A DNA stretch of 64,000 nucleotides from Taenia hydatigena (lineage: Eukaryota > Platyhelminthes > Cestoda > Cyclophyllidea > Taeniidae): NCBI GenBank assembly GCA_036345935.2, contig JADWOT020000007.1, positions 10,700,779 through 10,764,778 on the forward strand, in the 5' to 3' direction. The notes beneath the pieces are model-generated. The model saw nothing but the letters and a program-made list of their open reading frames with translations. It did no database searches and had not been told where the DNA came from. Below, piece by piece: positions 1 to 12,216 of the stretch (position 1 is its first letter; every line of letters starts with the position of its first letter). The position numbers and the translations under genes are program-made.

Positions 1-60
1 GAGTTGCATGCATATGCCCTTCTACTGCCTCTAAGCTTTCCCGAACGATTTAATGAGCAC

Positions 61-1700
61 GCAGTGCAGACCAAGGTGTTCACTAGGAGGGTAAGGTAGT
101 CAAACAACTCACCAGATGGCAATGTCGATCTGCTACTGCTTTTCGGTGCAAATCGTCCGTTTCCTCCATTACAAAATAGGTAACTGGAGGAGAGGAAAGA
201 ACAAGGCAGTATTGACGACAGTCGGTTCATTTCTTTTATGCGATCCGGCCTGATATACTGAGCCATGACCTTAGATCAGGCAGAATAGGGCTACTATATT
301 GCAGATCTGGATATAGTCCTGGAAGAAGTAGGAGCTGCCGCATATGGCACCAGAGGGGACAAGCCCTATGACGGCCTTGTCACCACAGGGCCCTGAAGGC
401 CAACATTGTCAGCAGCCGCAGCCGTGCAGCAATACAGATGAATCGCTGAACTTGTTGTGCAAAGCAGAGTTGCCAACAAGTTTCCTGAGGGTTAGCCAGA
501 CCTCGTCTTCACAGGCCAATCCACCACCGACCGAGCGACGTTGAATGAAGTCCTCTCGGTCCATCAAGAGATCAAAAATCCGCGAGGAGCCTTATAGGCC
601 ACATAAATTTCCCATCTGTGGTCATTGCTCCAACTGGAAATGGGACATCAACAAGTACATTAGAGCAGCTTGCCTGGAAAGACCAAATGTCACTGTGATT
701 ACTGTGGACCAGGATGAGGCTAAACGAAACCATTTAGCGAATCTGGAAAGAGTGCGGGCTTTGGGCTGAAATGGGCGAACACCAGCACCTTGTAGCAATG
801 AAATGAATCAATCTTGCAGCAATGGTTTCGGCTCCTGCTAACAGGACCGGGAGGGATACATCAGACCATATATGTGCTCTTTCTGTAAACACAGGTAAGC
901 ACTCTTCTACATCTCTGCTAAATTTTCAAATAACTCTTTAAGGAAACCATTTCGCTACTGCAGTGTCAACTAGAAGTGGGATCTGAAAAAAGAAAACTGC
1001 ACCGCAGAGAATGGAAGGTGATAGACTTGGGTAATGAGAAGGCTTGTCGTACTCTTGATCAGTATAAGGCAAATAGACGACAGGGTCAGGACCGATTGCT
1101 TCTTTGCTCAAATATGGATGTCTCGAATGAGCCTTCGACGTTGAGCCAATGTTATGCCTTGGAGTCCTCAAGAGATGCCACCGTCTCATCTGACTACAGT
1201 ACCCCTAGACCAGCTGGCACAGTAGGCAGCCAAGTGAAAGTGAAATAAAAACTGCCTCCGCTCTTTGTTACCTTGTATGCAAGATGATCTTCTCAGCTTG
1301 AAAGAGTCTTGTCCAGCACATCGCCTTCCACCATTTAGGTCTTGGAGAGGCCAACACTGTGACCGCCACCGCTACTGCAAGATGCGATAGCTCTAGTCCT
1401 TTAAAACCTATGTCTTTAAAAGTCTTCTCAAAGAGGAGCCTTATCTCATCCAACAAACTCAGTTGATGTATGAACCATAGCCTGTATGAGAGGAGATCAC
1501 GCCTTCGGCTTAAATCCCTACCTTCAGATCACGCAGCTTTAATGAATGTGTTTAGCAGCCCGACCAGTACTTAATTCATTCTTTTACTTGTCCGATGTGA
1601 TTCAGGTCCTAAGAGCTAATCGTAAATGCCGCTAATTGCATAAAATTCCAGGAAAGATATCGAAAGCATTCCCCTTCTTCCTAACCGCAACTCTGCAACA
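61..1700 (+). repeat. Interspersed repeat R1 at the outer end of the left arm
   Basis: Parts of this sequence recur in diverged form outside the palindrome: about 61-358 at 19,490-19,865 in the same orientation, and the region around 1,310-1,700 near 31,310-31,570 (inverted relative to the left arm). It contains stop-separated frames at 344-544, 545-769 and 976-1,248, and on minus at 938-1,189 and 1,268-1,456. None has a recognisable transposase, reverse transcriptase or other domain. I treat them as decayed element sequence. No terminal repeats or target duplications could be defined. Confidence 0.6.
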
Positions 1701-2892
1701 TAAAAGTTGCGCACAACAAAAGTGAATTCACAGTAGGTGCAATTTATAGTAAAAAACCTGATGTCTTAATAAGACCGTCTGGTCCCCATCCTCCTAAGTA
1801 GTGCACAGTTTCCATTTTCTGCATTTTAAAGTTGAGCAATGAGCGATTTTCATTAACATTCCAGGATGTAATAGAGAGGGAAACACATGCTCTTCCGTCA
1901 TTTTTGGAACTAATATAAACCACCCTTAACGCAGGTATGAAGCAATCTTTGGTAACTTACAAATGACTCCAGCATTGGTTTTCAACTTCTACCGCTGCTA
2001 CTTCAGCTACATTCCTCCTTATGGCAGCGTCGCATCTCTCCGAACTCTTTACACCGTGTTTCTGCAGCAGTGTTGCTTAATGCGCAAGGAGTTTTGGTAT
2101 GATACAGATACCGCATTTGTAGCGAATGCAGCTTCATCGAAGTAGCAATGCTAAAACAATGTGGAAGTTAATTGCTGCTAATGACTTCGATATCTGACGA
2201 CTCATTGGTAGTGCAATCCAGTTGTGGGTGTGCCTTTGGCTTGTGTTTAGTCTTTTACTGTACGCAAAACCAAGCACCCCCTCTACGTCTTCCGCCTCTT
2301 GATCGACGCCTTACACTCTATCATCTTTTATTGTTGCTGTTCCACACTCTTCCACTTGGACCCTGCGAAGTCGAACATTCATGGAATAACAATTCGCATT
2401 TTGATGCTTGCATCCTGTGTGACGCGGATTGTTTTCTCAGAACAAATGTGTTGACGTACTCTGCAGCAATGTGGCGGCTCACACGAATGCGTGGATAGAT
2501 TGGTCGTGGAACGGTATGTTTTACCATACTGTGGCGGAATTTCAAGTACTCTGGCTAATGCCGTATAACTGGTCATGGCACCGATAGAAAGATTGGTTTG
2601 TGTAATACGGGCCTACTTAGATATTAGGAAGTAGTCAGCATAAGCAGTATCGTGCCTCATGTCTACCCCGCCGCCTTGACGAGTAAGGTTGTACACTTCA
2701 ATGCCTTAAGAGCGCCTCGTCGCAAAGTTAAATTTGATCTGCTTTCAACAAATTCTTTTTCCAAATTTTATTATTCTCTGGACATTTTAGCAAGCAATGT
2801 CATAACAAAGCCTTGCATTTTTCACTCGCGCCATGCTAGTTCGTCTCTTAAAAGCACGCCTTCACGACTTATTTAGCCCTCAAAAACGTATT

Positions 2893-3141
2893 TCAACATT
2901 CTCTGCAGAACACCATTGCAAACCAAGGTCCAACTAATTGGTCGGCTAGTATTTTCCTGTCCTTTAAAGTATTTGACCATGGTATAGTCATATCAACGCA
3001 GAATTTTATATGATTCTTTTTTATGAATTGCCCTTTGTTAACTAAAACGTAACCGTTCGTTCGGGCAACACACAATGCCAAAGGGGTTGAATAAAATACA
3101 AAAAACAGGGCAAGGTTCCTTAGATAGATTATAAAACCCAT
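2893..3141 (-). CDS. Small frame with signal-peptide-like start (left arm)
   Basis: An 82-codon frame starts MGFIIYLRNLALFFVFYST, a basic-then-hydrophobic signal sequence with a plausible cleavage after ALCVA. A polar tail with two or three Cys follows. In the right arm one G to A change turns a Trp codon into TGA and shortens the product to 72 residues. It could be a first exon of a secreted protein or a chance frame. No promoter or donor is convincing. Confidence 0.25.
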   Translation of the reverse strand: MGFIIYLRNLALFFVFYSTPLALCVARTNGYVLVNKGQFIKKNHIKFCVDMTIPWSNTLKDRKILADQLVGPWFAMVFCREC

Positions 3142-4875
3142 TGTCTAGTATCGTCTTTATAGTAATGCTCTTCTTCATCCGTCTCTCGGAAGGGTAGAAA
3201 TAAAATAAAGCGATCTAGTCGAGCCTTTATACGGATTCTTATTGTCTTCGTGCAATTAGAGGCAGGATGGCAAAAGAAGTAGAAAAATGGAAGATGTTTT
3301 AAAGAAAAATCAGCAGACCCATCTTAATTTGCATTCGTGAGCACTATGCTAAGCTTGGATAGGTAAATTAATTGTCGTATTTGACTGTTCACTTCTGTCT
3401 GTAAAACATTGTAATGCTTCTCCTAAAATTGCTGTCCGCTGACATGATTCACAGGTTCTACTAGAGAAAGACGCTGAGAAATTAAATTGTCCGCAAATGT
3501 GGTTCCAGTCATTTAACTTTCGTCGGACTGCTAAATCGCATCCTCCACCACCACTAATATTACAGTATTACACCGTGCAACGCACTCAGAATATGATCAA
3601 ATCTGATAGCTCAAGATTGAAAATGGTGCAAACATGGCTAAAACAATAAATAAGTAAGTGCTTCTGCCACCGATTTACGTTCATCTTCAATTTAGAGGTA
3701 AAAATGAGAATTCCTATTTTCTTGGTTTTCCGAAGGAGATTCTATTCTAGAACTTTCATCGCTCCTGCTCATACAAATTCCAACATTGTACTGGTTTATT
3801 TACACGATACCGTATAGTGAATTACTCTACGATAGATGCAGCGTCTGCGCGTTAGCGAAGAGAGGAGGGATGGAAGGACGAGCTGCTGTCAGATTCCGAC
3901 ACATATCGCGATTAAATATTATGCTAATCGCATCGCCATATGATCGTCATTGCAAATCTGTACAAACCACGCAGCAGCAATCGTCGACAAAATTCAAAAT
4001 CATCCAAATCGGCTTATGCACACGGAGCATCTCTGTCGTCCACTCACTTTGTGTGGATGTCATCTAATGCTTACTATGTCTGCAGCCCATTACTTTTGAT
4101 TCTGCCGGTCACGCTGATTTACGGCCGACGATGTTCTTTTGCTCTCTCTGTTAAAATTGACCCTGAGAGCAAACTGGCATATGGTCAGAATGCGTGGAGC
4201 TAATTGTGGGCAAAGATTTGTTGTAATGGTAGGGTAATTCCATCGAAGACATAGAAACAAGAAAAAGGTGTGAGTTGAATGCAAAGGTTTGGCTGCACAC
4301 ATCAAAACGAATTTGTCTGACAAGCGCTTCCTTGTTGGAAATGCATAAAAAGGCGTAGAAACACATCGGAATTTTGATTGTTACATGCATGTCTTAAGAA
4401 GCTCATTTACTGTGCAATTATTAGCGAGCATGGAAGAAGGTCGCCCAAATATAATAGCGAAAGAGATGGTGAATAGCCGAGTCGACAGATAAGGTCTCAC
4501 AAGATGAAAATTTACGCATTGACAACTAAGGAATAGACCATTTCATTCAAATCACACATCCCGGTTTGGCGCGAAACCAAAAAAATATTGCAAAATAATT
4601 ATGCGGAAATGGAAAGTCATTTGCACGTGAAGAATGGAAGCAAAAGTTGGCCAACGGCTTTTCCACTGCCACGAGAGAGGCATTCTGTCAGTTCGCTCTT
4701 CTCCCTATCTGCGTAACTTAGTGACTCAGACACCTCTCTTCCGTAGACCGCTACGCGTACTTCATTCCGTGCAGCTGCATCTTCTGAGATGGTTGGGACA
4801 TAAAGCAGCAGAGCAGGAACATGACCCACCACGAAGTTCCGTGTATTAGCAAAAGAAACCCACTTATGCCAATAG

Positions 4876-5017
4876 AGGTGGGAAAAGGCCGAGCAAGGCA
4901 TCGTCGTGCTTGCAATCGATTATGCAGAGGAGCAACAGCAGCACCACCAGCCAGAGCTGTTGGCCATCATGTCCAACATTGGACAGTGGAAGAGCAACAA
5001 ATTGATAGAGTGTGCAC
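4876..5017 (+). CDS. Exon with Gln/His-rich stretch, unknown protein (left arm)
   Basis: 142 bases: 47 codons in phase 0, leaving in phase 1 at a consensus GTAAGA donor (5,018). The acceptor is CCAATAG. The sequence has typical coding composition: WEKAEQGIVVLAIDYAEE, then a CAG/CAC run giving QQQHHQ, then LLAIMSNIGQWKSNKLIEC. The opposite strand is also open (4,617-4,901) but I regard that as the shadow because the plus frame ends on a strong donor. It lies on the opposite strand to the central gene, so two different genes are caught in the arm. Function unknown. Confidence 0.45.
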
Positions 5018-5235
5018 GTAAGAGCGATATGCCAGGGAGTGAATGAGTGGGTGGCTTTGAAAAGCATCAAGGTAGCAGGTATTTGTTGAGAAACTTAGCA
5101 GTACTCAGTAGGTAGGCACATACCGTTTGGGTACGTTAGCAAAGACTGCAATATGACAACAAAAGGTTGTTCTAAGATGCGTCGTTTTGTTAGGAGATAT
5201 TGCCAAATGAAGCATTCCCATCCAGTTGTCAATGC

Positions 5236-5373
5236 TCATGACCTAAAGATACCTTCAAACTTCAAATCTACAGATTTAGTCTGATTGAAAGTCAAAGTCG
5301 GCACGTCATTTGACCATTCTTGCGCCCCGTAAAGCCTTTCCGCTTTAGTAATGCTGGCATTGGCTTCTCCACA
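5236..5373 (-). CDS. Candidate terminal exon, phase 0 (left arm)
   Basis: After an ATGGCAG acceptor the frame runs 45 codons to TGA. It is polar and protein-like (TKAERLYGAQEWSNDVP). Entry in phase 0 agrees with the exon at 6,474-6,632, so the two may be consecutive. A possible GTATCT donor inside the last codons means it could instead be internal. The pyrimidine tract is poor, which lowers confidence. No poly(A) signal was found close by. Confidence 0.3.
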   Translation of the reverse strand, partial: CGEANASITKAERLYGAQEWSNDVPTLTFNQTKSVDLKFEGIFRS

Positions 5374-6473
5374 CTGCCATTACCGTTGCATAGACGCGTT
5401 GAGGACAGAGAGATGCTAATGACACCAAGCTGCGTACAATGACACTAGTGCCATTGCAATTCTCCCGCTGACCGTCACGTTACGTCGTTGAAATTTTGCC
5501 GACTGGCAATCGGACGAATAGTTTGAGCTTTACTGCCATTAGATATTTGAGTGCTAGCTGCTCATGTAACCCATGAGTTGGCATATAGTCCTTCAGTCTA
5601 TTACTAGTTTGCGCGCACCCAAATAGCTGTCATTGTCTATGCCATCCCGATAGGTCATACGAGTTGACCTTGAGGTGCACAATTCGAATTGAGTCTTAAG
5701 GAGAATACTGAATGCAGAATGATCAGGAGTAACTCTACTGATACGTGAGTAGGTAATGCTCAACGGATAATTGCTGTCTTCTTCAACCGTTCAGGACCTA
5801 TTGTTAGCCCAAATATCGATTCTCTTTCGTCTTTCTAAATGACCTTTTTAGACAGTAAGGTGTGCCTAGAAAATATAGCTCCCATCTGCTTTTTCCGTCT
5901 GCAATTATTACTGCTTCATACCGATGAACTCAGATCTTAATTGTCCCCGCAGTTAGACTAATTCTGATTAATGGATGCAGATGGCTGTTTTTTGGTGTAG
6001 ACCACGCGGTGCCAACGCAAAATGACGCAGTGAAATCATTAAGTCGGGAATAGCAGCAGGATATCTACTGTGAAGCTTGATGGGGGGTATAAAGGAACAA
6101 ATAAAAGTGTGGACCACAAAATACCATCAAAGCATACAAAAATATGCAATTGTTGCTCTTTTGTAGAAAGAAAGGTGAATGATTTGCACTTGTTTCGTTT
6201 AAAATCACATGAGCGGTGTAGAATAGCAATAAACTCCAAGAAGCGACCCTTGCTGTGCATTCTGCAAAGGAGTTATGTGAGACGGCCACACAAGGACACT
6301 CGATTAACACCGCTATTTTGCGTATGGTAGGCACAAGTGTAAGGAGAGAATGCAAATGTAATTTGTTTGGAATATTAAGAGCCATCACAGACGCAACTGC
6401 TGGAACATGTTGAAGAATCGAAACCCATGATAGCCAGCGCGTATTCATCTGTGCTAGACATGGTTTCATTTAC

Positions 6474-6632
6474 TTTCGATGGATTTGCGTAGTCTATGCG
6501 TGTCCATCTTTCTTCTCGCATTAAGTCGGGATAATCAGCGTCAAAGTAAACTGGAGTGTAGTAGGCACTGTCGATGTCTCCTGCTCCGAAGGCCAACTTT
6601 CCATTTTCACCGTTGAATTGAATCTCTCCTGC
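6474..6632 (-). CDS. 53-codon exon, phase 0-0, unknown family (left arm)
   Basis: A clean exon of 159 bases. The acceptor is TTTGATTCCTCAG and the donor GTAAAT after a Pro-Ser-Lys codon triplet. The protein is acidic and aromatic, with motifs GEIQFNGENGK, AYYTPVYFDADYP and RWTRIDYANPSK. Composition looks like a folded extracellular or enzymatic domain, but I cannot name it. The frame is identical in both arms except downstream of the donor, which suggests it is coding. Likely belongs with the central exons and with 5,236-5,373, whose phase also fits. Confidence 0.45.
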
Positions 6633-7038
6633 CTGAGGAATCAAACTGCTAAATTAATCTTTCATTAGATGCTGTAACTTAGAACTTAAAGGGTAAAGGC
6701 AGCACGTCCTGTTCTTGAAGCTGTGAGAAGCATGGAGATTTAGTGCCTTTCTTAAAATGCAGTCAAGAAACACATTCTGTAAAGTTTTAGGACGATCATA
6801 GAGAGAGAGGGACCATGCAATACTGGACGATACAAATATAATTACTAAGGAGGGCATTGAATTCCTAAGCTGAGTTTCTCAAAATAAAACTGCGAAGATT
6901 CTGTGATGATTAAATGAAACTGACTTACAACGGATGTCCGCGATTTTCGCAAACCTAAATTTAAATTCCAAACTTATATAGACACTCCAGATCCAAACCC
7001 ATTGGCCAGCTATTATTAAATGCACCATAAATACGTTT

Positions 7039-7298
7039 TTACCCACCCTCTCTCCATTGGCCATTTTTAGACCCGTTGACAGTAAACAATGAAACTGTAA
7101 ACATTAAGTAGTCATGTCGATATTTTGTCAATGTCATGGCTGCTATTTTTGCATTCGCTAAAAATAGGTGTACAAACTCGGACAAATTCGGAAACAAAGA
7201 GTAATCTATCACCACTGCCGGAACTAGATTAAGTAAAGCTCGGTGCATTTGTTTCAGTTTTATTAGTAAACGTCGCATTAAGTTTATGCACATTGTTG
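7039..7298 (-). CDS. Candidate exon in the left arm
   Basis: An open frame of 84 codons follows an acceptor-like CACAAGTCAG in phase 1, which matches the phase leaving 8,845. The protein is basic at first (MRRLLIKLKQMHRALL) and then hydrophobic. Weak GT sites precede the stop, but none restores the phase needed at 6,632, so another exon may be missing. It differs from its right-arm copy by one Leu/Ser change. Family not recognised. Confidence 0.25.
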
Positions 7299-8844
7299 CT
7301 GACTTGTGATATAAACTAGGAATATCCAGAATCCTGTAAGCTCGAGACGCATGCCTATTAGTGGTTGGGCATCTGAGGGCGCTAAAGAATTATGCGAAAC
7401 TTATGCATGCATTTCAAGTGATAGTGTACGCGAAAAGTTAAAACATTCAACCGTTTTATTAAGTGGATCGAGTTTCGATTGATCAAGTTGCGTTGCGCCA
7501 GCACTTGTCAATAAGATGGTCGGGCCAAGTCTATAAAGAGCAACCTGGCTGAAAACTGAGTTGGCAGTTGTGGAGTCTTTGAAGGAGTCAGATCTTACTT
7601 AATGCATCATTCGGCCACTTGGTTGCTGATTAGGTTATACTTAGAGATGAGCATGGTGGTGGGCTTTAATTAGCAGCAGTCCTCGGAGGGGAAGTTTCTG
7701 TTTACAAACACCCTGCTTCATCTAGCCCTATCCATTTTAGCCTTCATCTTTGCAAGTCGTCACTCAGGCATGTGCGATTGTCCGATAAGTTTAGAGGAAT
7801 CGTGTTCATGGTATGGAAACCATTGCATTTAAATTCAAACGCCTTACCAGTTGCTCGATTCCTGCTACAGTTGACACCATCACAAAACACCAACATTATT
7901 CGATGCTATTGCTACTGCTAAAGTGCACACAATCCTGATGCTTGTATCAACTTTAATGCAACAATTTTGCAAAATGGAATGCTGCACGTAGGAGAGAGCT
8001 CCGTTTAGACCAGTGCCCCATCCGCAACTTATTTGTGTCAACGAAAAATGTTTGCTTTAGTTTTCCCCTTGCCTTATTACACTGCAGGACCTCAATTATG
8101 GCATACGAGAGCCAGGCGTATAAGTTAGTTTTACTAGTGAACACACGTTAAGAGTAAACGAAGGGTGGCGACATGGAAGCATACTACTCAAAAAAACAAA
8201 ATGAAAGGTGTTTTTTTATTTGAACTATTTGATGACTTAATTCTGAGGGATTTTACGCATCTAAGTAACTGGATTATAATGTACGCGTACAATCCTATCT
8301 AAGTACATAGATAGAGTGAGTAGATCAAGTGCTTAAGTACTAACAAATTCAACCGATGTCACACTCACCCTTAAAAATAGCTCGCATACCACCCCAAGTG
8401 AATGACGCACAGCTGATTACGCTTGGTAATTCCTACTGCCTTTACAAGACCTGCTAGATCCGCCAAATAAATACCACAACACACTTCGTGAGTTTCTCTA
8501 TCTCATTTCGTCTGCTGCCTAACAATGCTCATGAGATCGCTTGATAATAATCCAAATGTACTAACAATTTTGTTAGTTAATTTTTTTTACTTAATGCAAT
8601 AGACATATTAGATTCGGTGACATCAGGTAAATTGGAAATGGCGTCAATGCAACTGATTCTAACCCAGTTAAGCAATGGACAAGCAGCATAATGCTCGCTT
8701 ATTTCTTCCTAAACCAAGATAAGTGATATGAATATAGTTCAATGCAATTAGTGAGGACCAACATACACGCACGATTAAAGTACCAACTCAGTTCTAAATT
8801 TGTGGATACAGCGTAATTCCTGAAGACAGAGACTTTTTTCTTAC

Positions 8845-8929
8845 AAGCGCTGAGCAGTCGGTTTGAAATGTGTTGCACTGAGAATGTCGGAACTGCGGGT
8901 TCAATTTTGATGCTGCGGAGGATGTTCAT
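8845..8929 (-). CDS. Second exon of the gene in the palindrome centre
   Basis: The exon is 85 bases, entering in phase 0 after an ATATAG acceptor and leaving in phase 1 at a GTAAGA donor (8,844). Its 28 codons start MNILRSIKIEP. An in-frame stop lies directly upstream, so it is either a first exon or, more likely, joined to 9,211 over a 281-base intron whose phases agree. The donor lies about 70 bases from the left arm edge, so the transcript must enter the left arm. Product unknown. Confidence 0.4.
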
Positions 8930-9210
8930 CTATATTCGCTGATCTTTCCCTACATCAAATAAGCTAGTGACTAGTCAGTTTCGTCATCAGGCAAGTAAAC
9001 CGCTTCCAACCGATTACCACTGGTTGCTTTCTTTATATACAGACTATCACTTCTTGTTTAGATGTGCATAAAATCAAGCAAGGTAATGCGCACGATTCCT
9101 GCTTATAGATTTAATGCAGCCTAGCTTCGTATCGCAACTCTTCATTGCTGTTTTAGTACGATTGCGGTTGATTTAACTCCTTAGGGAGTAGAGTCATGAC
9201 AAGCACTTAC

Positions 9211-9525
9211 TTCAAGCATTGGGGCACCATTTCGAGACGTAACGATCTCAAATGATTGCGATGAGGCTTGCTGCGGTAGCAGAGATTTCTCTTCAAAATT
9301 ATCAAGAGAGTTGGACTGAGTAATATTGAAAGGAACGGCTGACTGCGATGAGGTCCCTTTGCAGGTGTCGGGGAGTAATCGAAAGCAAATTATTTGATCG
9401 AATTGGGAACAAATGAGAGATGATGAATCGAAAAAGATGAATAGAATACATGCAAAGCACGTGCAAACTAGGGGTGGAATGAGAATGTAAGTTCGCAAAA
9501 GCACATTCAAATTGGGACGCAGGTC
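9211..9525 (-). CDS. Exon of an unidentified membrane or secreted protein, in the palindrome centre
   Basis: The exon is 315 bases, exactly 105 codons, phase 0 at both ends. The acceptor is a pyrimidine-rich tract ending ACTTAG at 9,526-9,530. The donor after Met-Leu-Glu is a consensus GTAAGT at 9,210. The encoded stretch begins with a hydrophobic block (about residues 8-32, rich in Leu, Ile, Cys and Phe) that could be a transmembrane segment. It then becomes polar and Ser/Gln-rich, with an N-glycosylation-type NIT motif. I do not recognise the family. Its donor phase fits the next minus-strand exon at 8,929. Because it sits in the unique centre, it exists once while the downstream exons exist twice. 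Confidence 0.5.
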
Positions 9526-11550
9526 CTAAGTATGTAAAAGAATGTCTAGACGAGAGATTTGTGTAGTTTGAGATATGACTGACACCATTTTAGACTTAAA
9601 AGCATCAGTCTCCATACATTGTCTGAATCAGTTCTAACCACTTCATAAATATCCCCCGCGGCAAAAAAATTTTAGTAAGTTATTTGAGAATACGATAAGT
9701 AACTGACGAGAAACTTTTTCCAATGCCTGCCTTATTTGTAAGTGTGTTTTGCCGACTTGAATATTGTCAAACCATCGATGGTACTTACCAAAACGAATTT
9801 TTAAAACGCATGTCTGAGCATTGCTCCTTTCTTCTTTAACCAGGTACGTACAATCAAATTCCACATTTTATAGGTACATTTCTCAAATTTTTCGGCATAT
9901 GTCACTGTGCATATCTTTTCGCAAATTTCTACATACATCCACAAGCGCTGTACTAAACATCGATTTTAAACATTTGTGCGGATGTCAGGTACATGGCAGG
10001 TACACGTCACGTAGTAGATGCGTAAGGTCCGCGACAAACTGCCCATGTGCTAAATCGAGCGATCACGTTTAACATGTACGTGTATATTGGTCCTCACTAA
10101 TTGCATTGAACTATATTCATATCACTTATCTTGGTTTAGGAAGAAATAAGCGAGCATTATGCTGCTTGTCCATTGCTTAACTGGGTTAGAATCAGTTGCA
10201 TTGACGCCATTTCCAATTTACCTGATGTCACCGAATCTAATATGTCTATTGCATTAAGTAAAAAAAAATTAACTAACAAAATTGTTAGTACATTTGGATT
10301 ATTATCAAGCGATCTCATGAGCATTGTTAGGCAGCAGACGAAATGAGATAGAGAAACTCACGAAGTGTGTTGTGGTATTTATTTGGCGGATCTAGCAGGT
10401 CTTGTAAAGGCAGTAGGAATTACCAAGCGTAATCAGCTGTGCGTCATTCACTTGGGGTGGTATGCGAGCTATTTTTAAGGGTGAGTGTGACATCGGTTGA
10501 ATTTGTTAGTACTTAAGCACTTGATCTACTCACTCTATCTATGTACTTAGATAGGATTGTACGCGTACATTATAATCCAGTTACTTAGATGCGTAAAATC
10601 CCTCAGAATTAAGTCATCAAATAGTTCAAATAAAAAAACACCTTTCATTTTGTTTTTTTGAGTAGTATGCTTCCATGTCGCCACCCTTCGTTTACTCTTA
10701 ACGTGTGTTCACTAGTAAAACTAACTTATACGCCTGGCTCTCGTATGCCATAATTGAGGTCCTGCAGTGTAATAAGGCAAGGGGAAAACTAAAGCAAACA
10801 TTTTTCGTTGACACAAATAAGTTGCGGATGGGGCACTGGTCTAAACGGAGCTCTCTCCTACGTGCAGCATTCCATTTTGCAAAATTGTTGCATTAAAGTT
10901 GATACAAGCATCAGGATTGTGTGCACTTTAGCAGTAGCAATAGCATCGAATAATGTTGGTGTTTTGTGATGGTGTCAACTGTAGCAGGAATCGAGCAACT
11001 GGTAAGGCGTTTGAATTTAAATGCAATGGTTTCCATACCATGAACACGATTCCTCTAAACTTATCGGACAATCGCACGTGCCTGAGTGACGACTTGCAAA
11101 GATGAAGGCTAAAATGGATAGGGCTAGATGAAGCAGGGTGTTTGTAAACAGAAACTTCCCCTCCGAGGACTGCTGCTAATTAAAGCCCACCACCATGCTC
11201 ATCTCTAAGTATAACCTAATCAGCAACCAAGTGGCCGAATGATACATTAAGTAAGATCTGACTCCTTCAAAGACTCCACAACTGCCAACTCAGTTTTCAG
11301 CCAGGTTGCTCTTTATAGACTTGGCCCGACCATCATATTGACAAGTGCTGGCGCAACGCAACTTGATCAATCGAAACTCGATCCACTTAATAAAACGATT
11401 GAATGTTTTAACTTTTCGCGTACACTATCACTTGAAATGCATGCATAAGTTTCGCATAATTCTTTAGCGCCCTCAGATGCCCAACCACTAATAGGCATGC
11501 GTCTCGAGCTTACAGGATTCTGGATATTCCTAGTTTATATCACAAGTCAG

Positions 11551-11810
11551 CAACAATGTGCATAAACTTAATGCGACGTTTACTAATAAAACTGAAACAA
11601 ATGCACCGAGCTTTACTTAATCTAGTTCCGGCAGTGGTGATAGATTACTCTTTGTTTCCGAATTTGTCCGAGTTTGTACACCTATTTTTAGCGAATGCAA
11701 AAATAGCAGCCATGACATTGACAAAATATCGACATGACTACTCAATGTTTACAGTTTCATTGTTTACTGTCAACGGGTCTAAAAATGGCCAATGGAGAGA
11801 GGGTGGGTAA
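11551..11810 (+). CDS. Mirror copy of the 84-codon candidate exon
   Basis: This is the right-arm counterpart of 7,039-7,298. It has the same frame and acceptor, with Ser in place of Leu near residue 64. Unlike the left copy it has no upstream central exons in its own orientation. If transcribed at all, it would need its own promoter. Confidence 0.22.
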
Positions 11811-12216
11811 AAACGTATTTATGGTGCATTTAATAATAGCTGGCCAATGGGTTTGGATCTGGAGTGTCTATATAAGTTTGGAATTTAAATTTAGGTTTGC
11901 GAAAATCGCGGACATCCGTTGTAAGTCAGTTTCATTTAATCATCACAGAATCTTCGCAGTTTTATTTTGAGAAACTCAGCTTAGGAATTCAATGCCCTCC
12001 TTAGTAATTATATTTGTATCGTCCAGTATTGCATGGTCCCTCTCTCTCTATGATCGTCCTAAAACTTTACAGAATGTGTTTCTTGACTGCATTTTAAGAA
12101 AGGCACTAGATCTCCATGCTTCTCACAGCTTCAAGAACAGGACGTGCTGCCTTTACCCTTTAAGTTCTAAGTTACAGCATCTAATGAAAGATTAATTTAG
12201 CAGTTTGATTCCTCAG

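Larger units (their letters stand above)
1..8772 (+). repeat. Left arm of an 18.9-kb near-palindrome
   Basis: The arm reads base for base as the reverse complement of 10,076-18,882. Paired positions sum to 18,883 outside the 35-base indel, to 18,848-18,849 inside it and to 18,848 at the inner end. Differences are sparse: single substitutions every few hundred bases, an A7/A6 run near 4,579 and a T8/T9 run near 8,581. The arm is truncated by the window start, so its outer boundary is unseen. Contents in order: interspersed-repeat sequence R1 (about 61-1,700), a signal-peptide-like frame (2,893-3,141, minus), an exon on plus (4,876-5,017), and exon candidates on minus (5,236-5,373, 6,474-6,632, 7,039-7,298). 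I see no supported gene in 1,700-2,890, 3,150-4,870, 5,380-6,470 or 7,300-8,770. Frames there are short and have no convincing splice context. Confidence 0.97.
8773..10075. other. Unique centre between the palindrome arms
   Basis: These 1.3 kb are not repeated on either side and are not internally symmetrical. They hold two minus-strand exons (9,211-9,525 and 8,845-8,929) whose reading phases fit each other. The remainder (9,530-10,075) holds only short frames, with no supported gene. A centre this long means the arms could form a loop of 1.3 kb rather than a tight hairpin. Confidence 0.85.

Noticed and set aside
545..769. CGHC motif suggesting a protein disulfide isomerase
   Set aside because: The surrounding residues do not resemble a thioredoxin fold, the preceding W is missing, and the frame lies in repeat R1 next to an in-frame stop.
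4617..4901. 94-codon minus frame in the left arm (mirror 13,948-14,232)
   Set aside because: Protein-like in part, but overlaps the plus-strand exon ending in a consensus donor. Kept as a possible alternative only.
6065..6469. 134-codon minus frame in the left arm
   Set aside because: It overlaps the better exon at 6,474-6,632 in another frame, is interrupted by TGA in the right arm, and lacks splice support.
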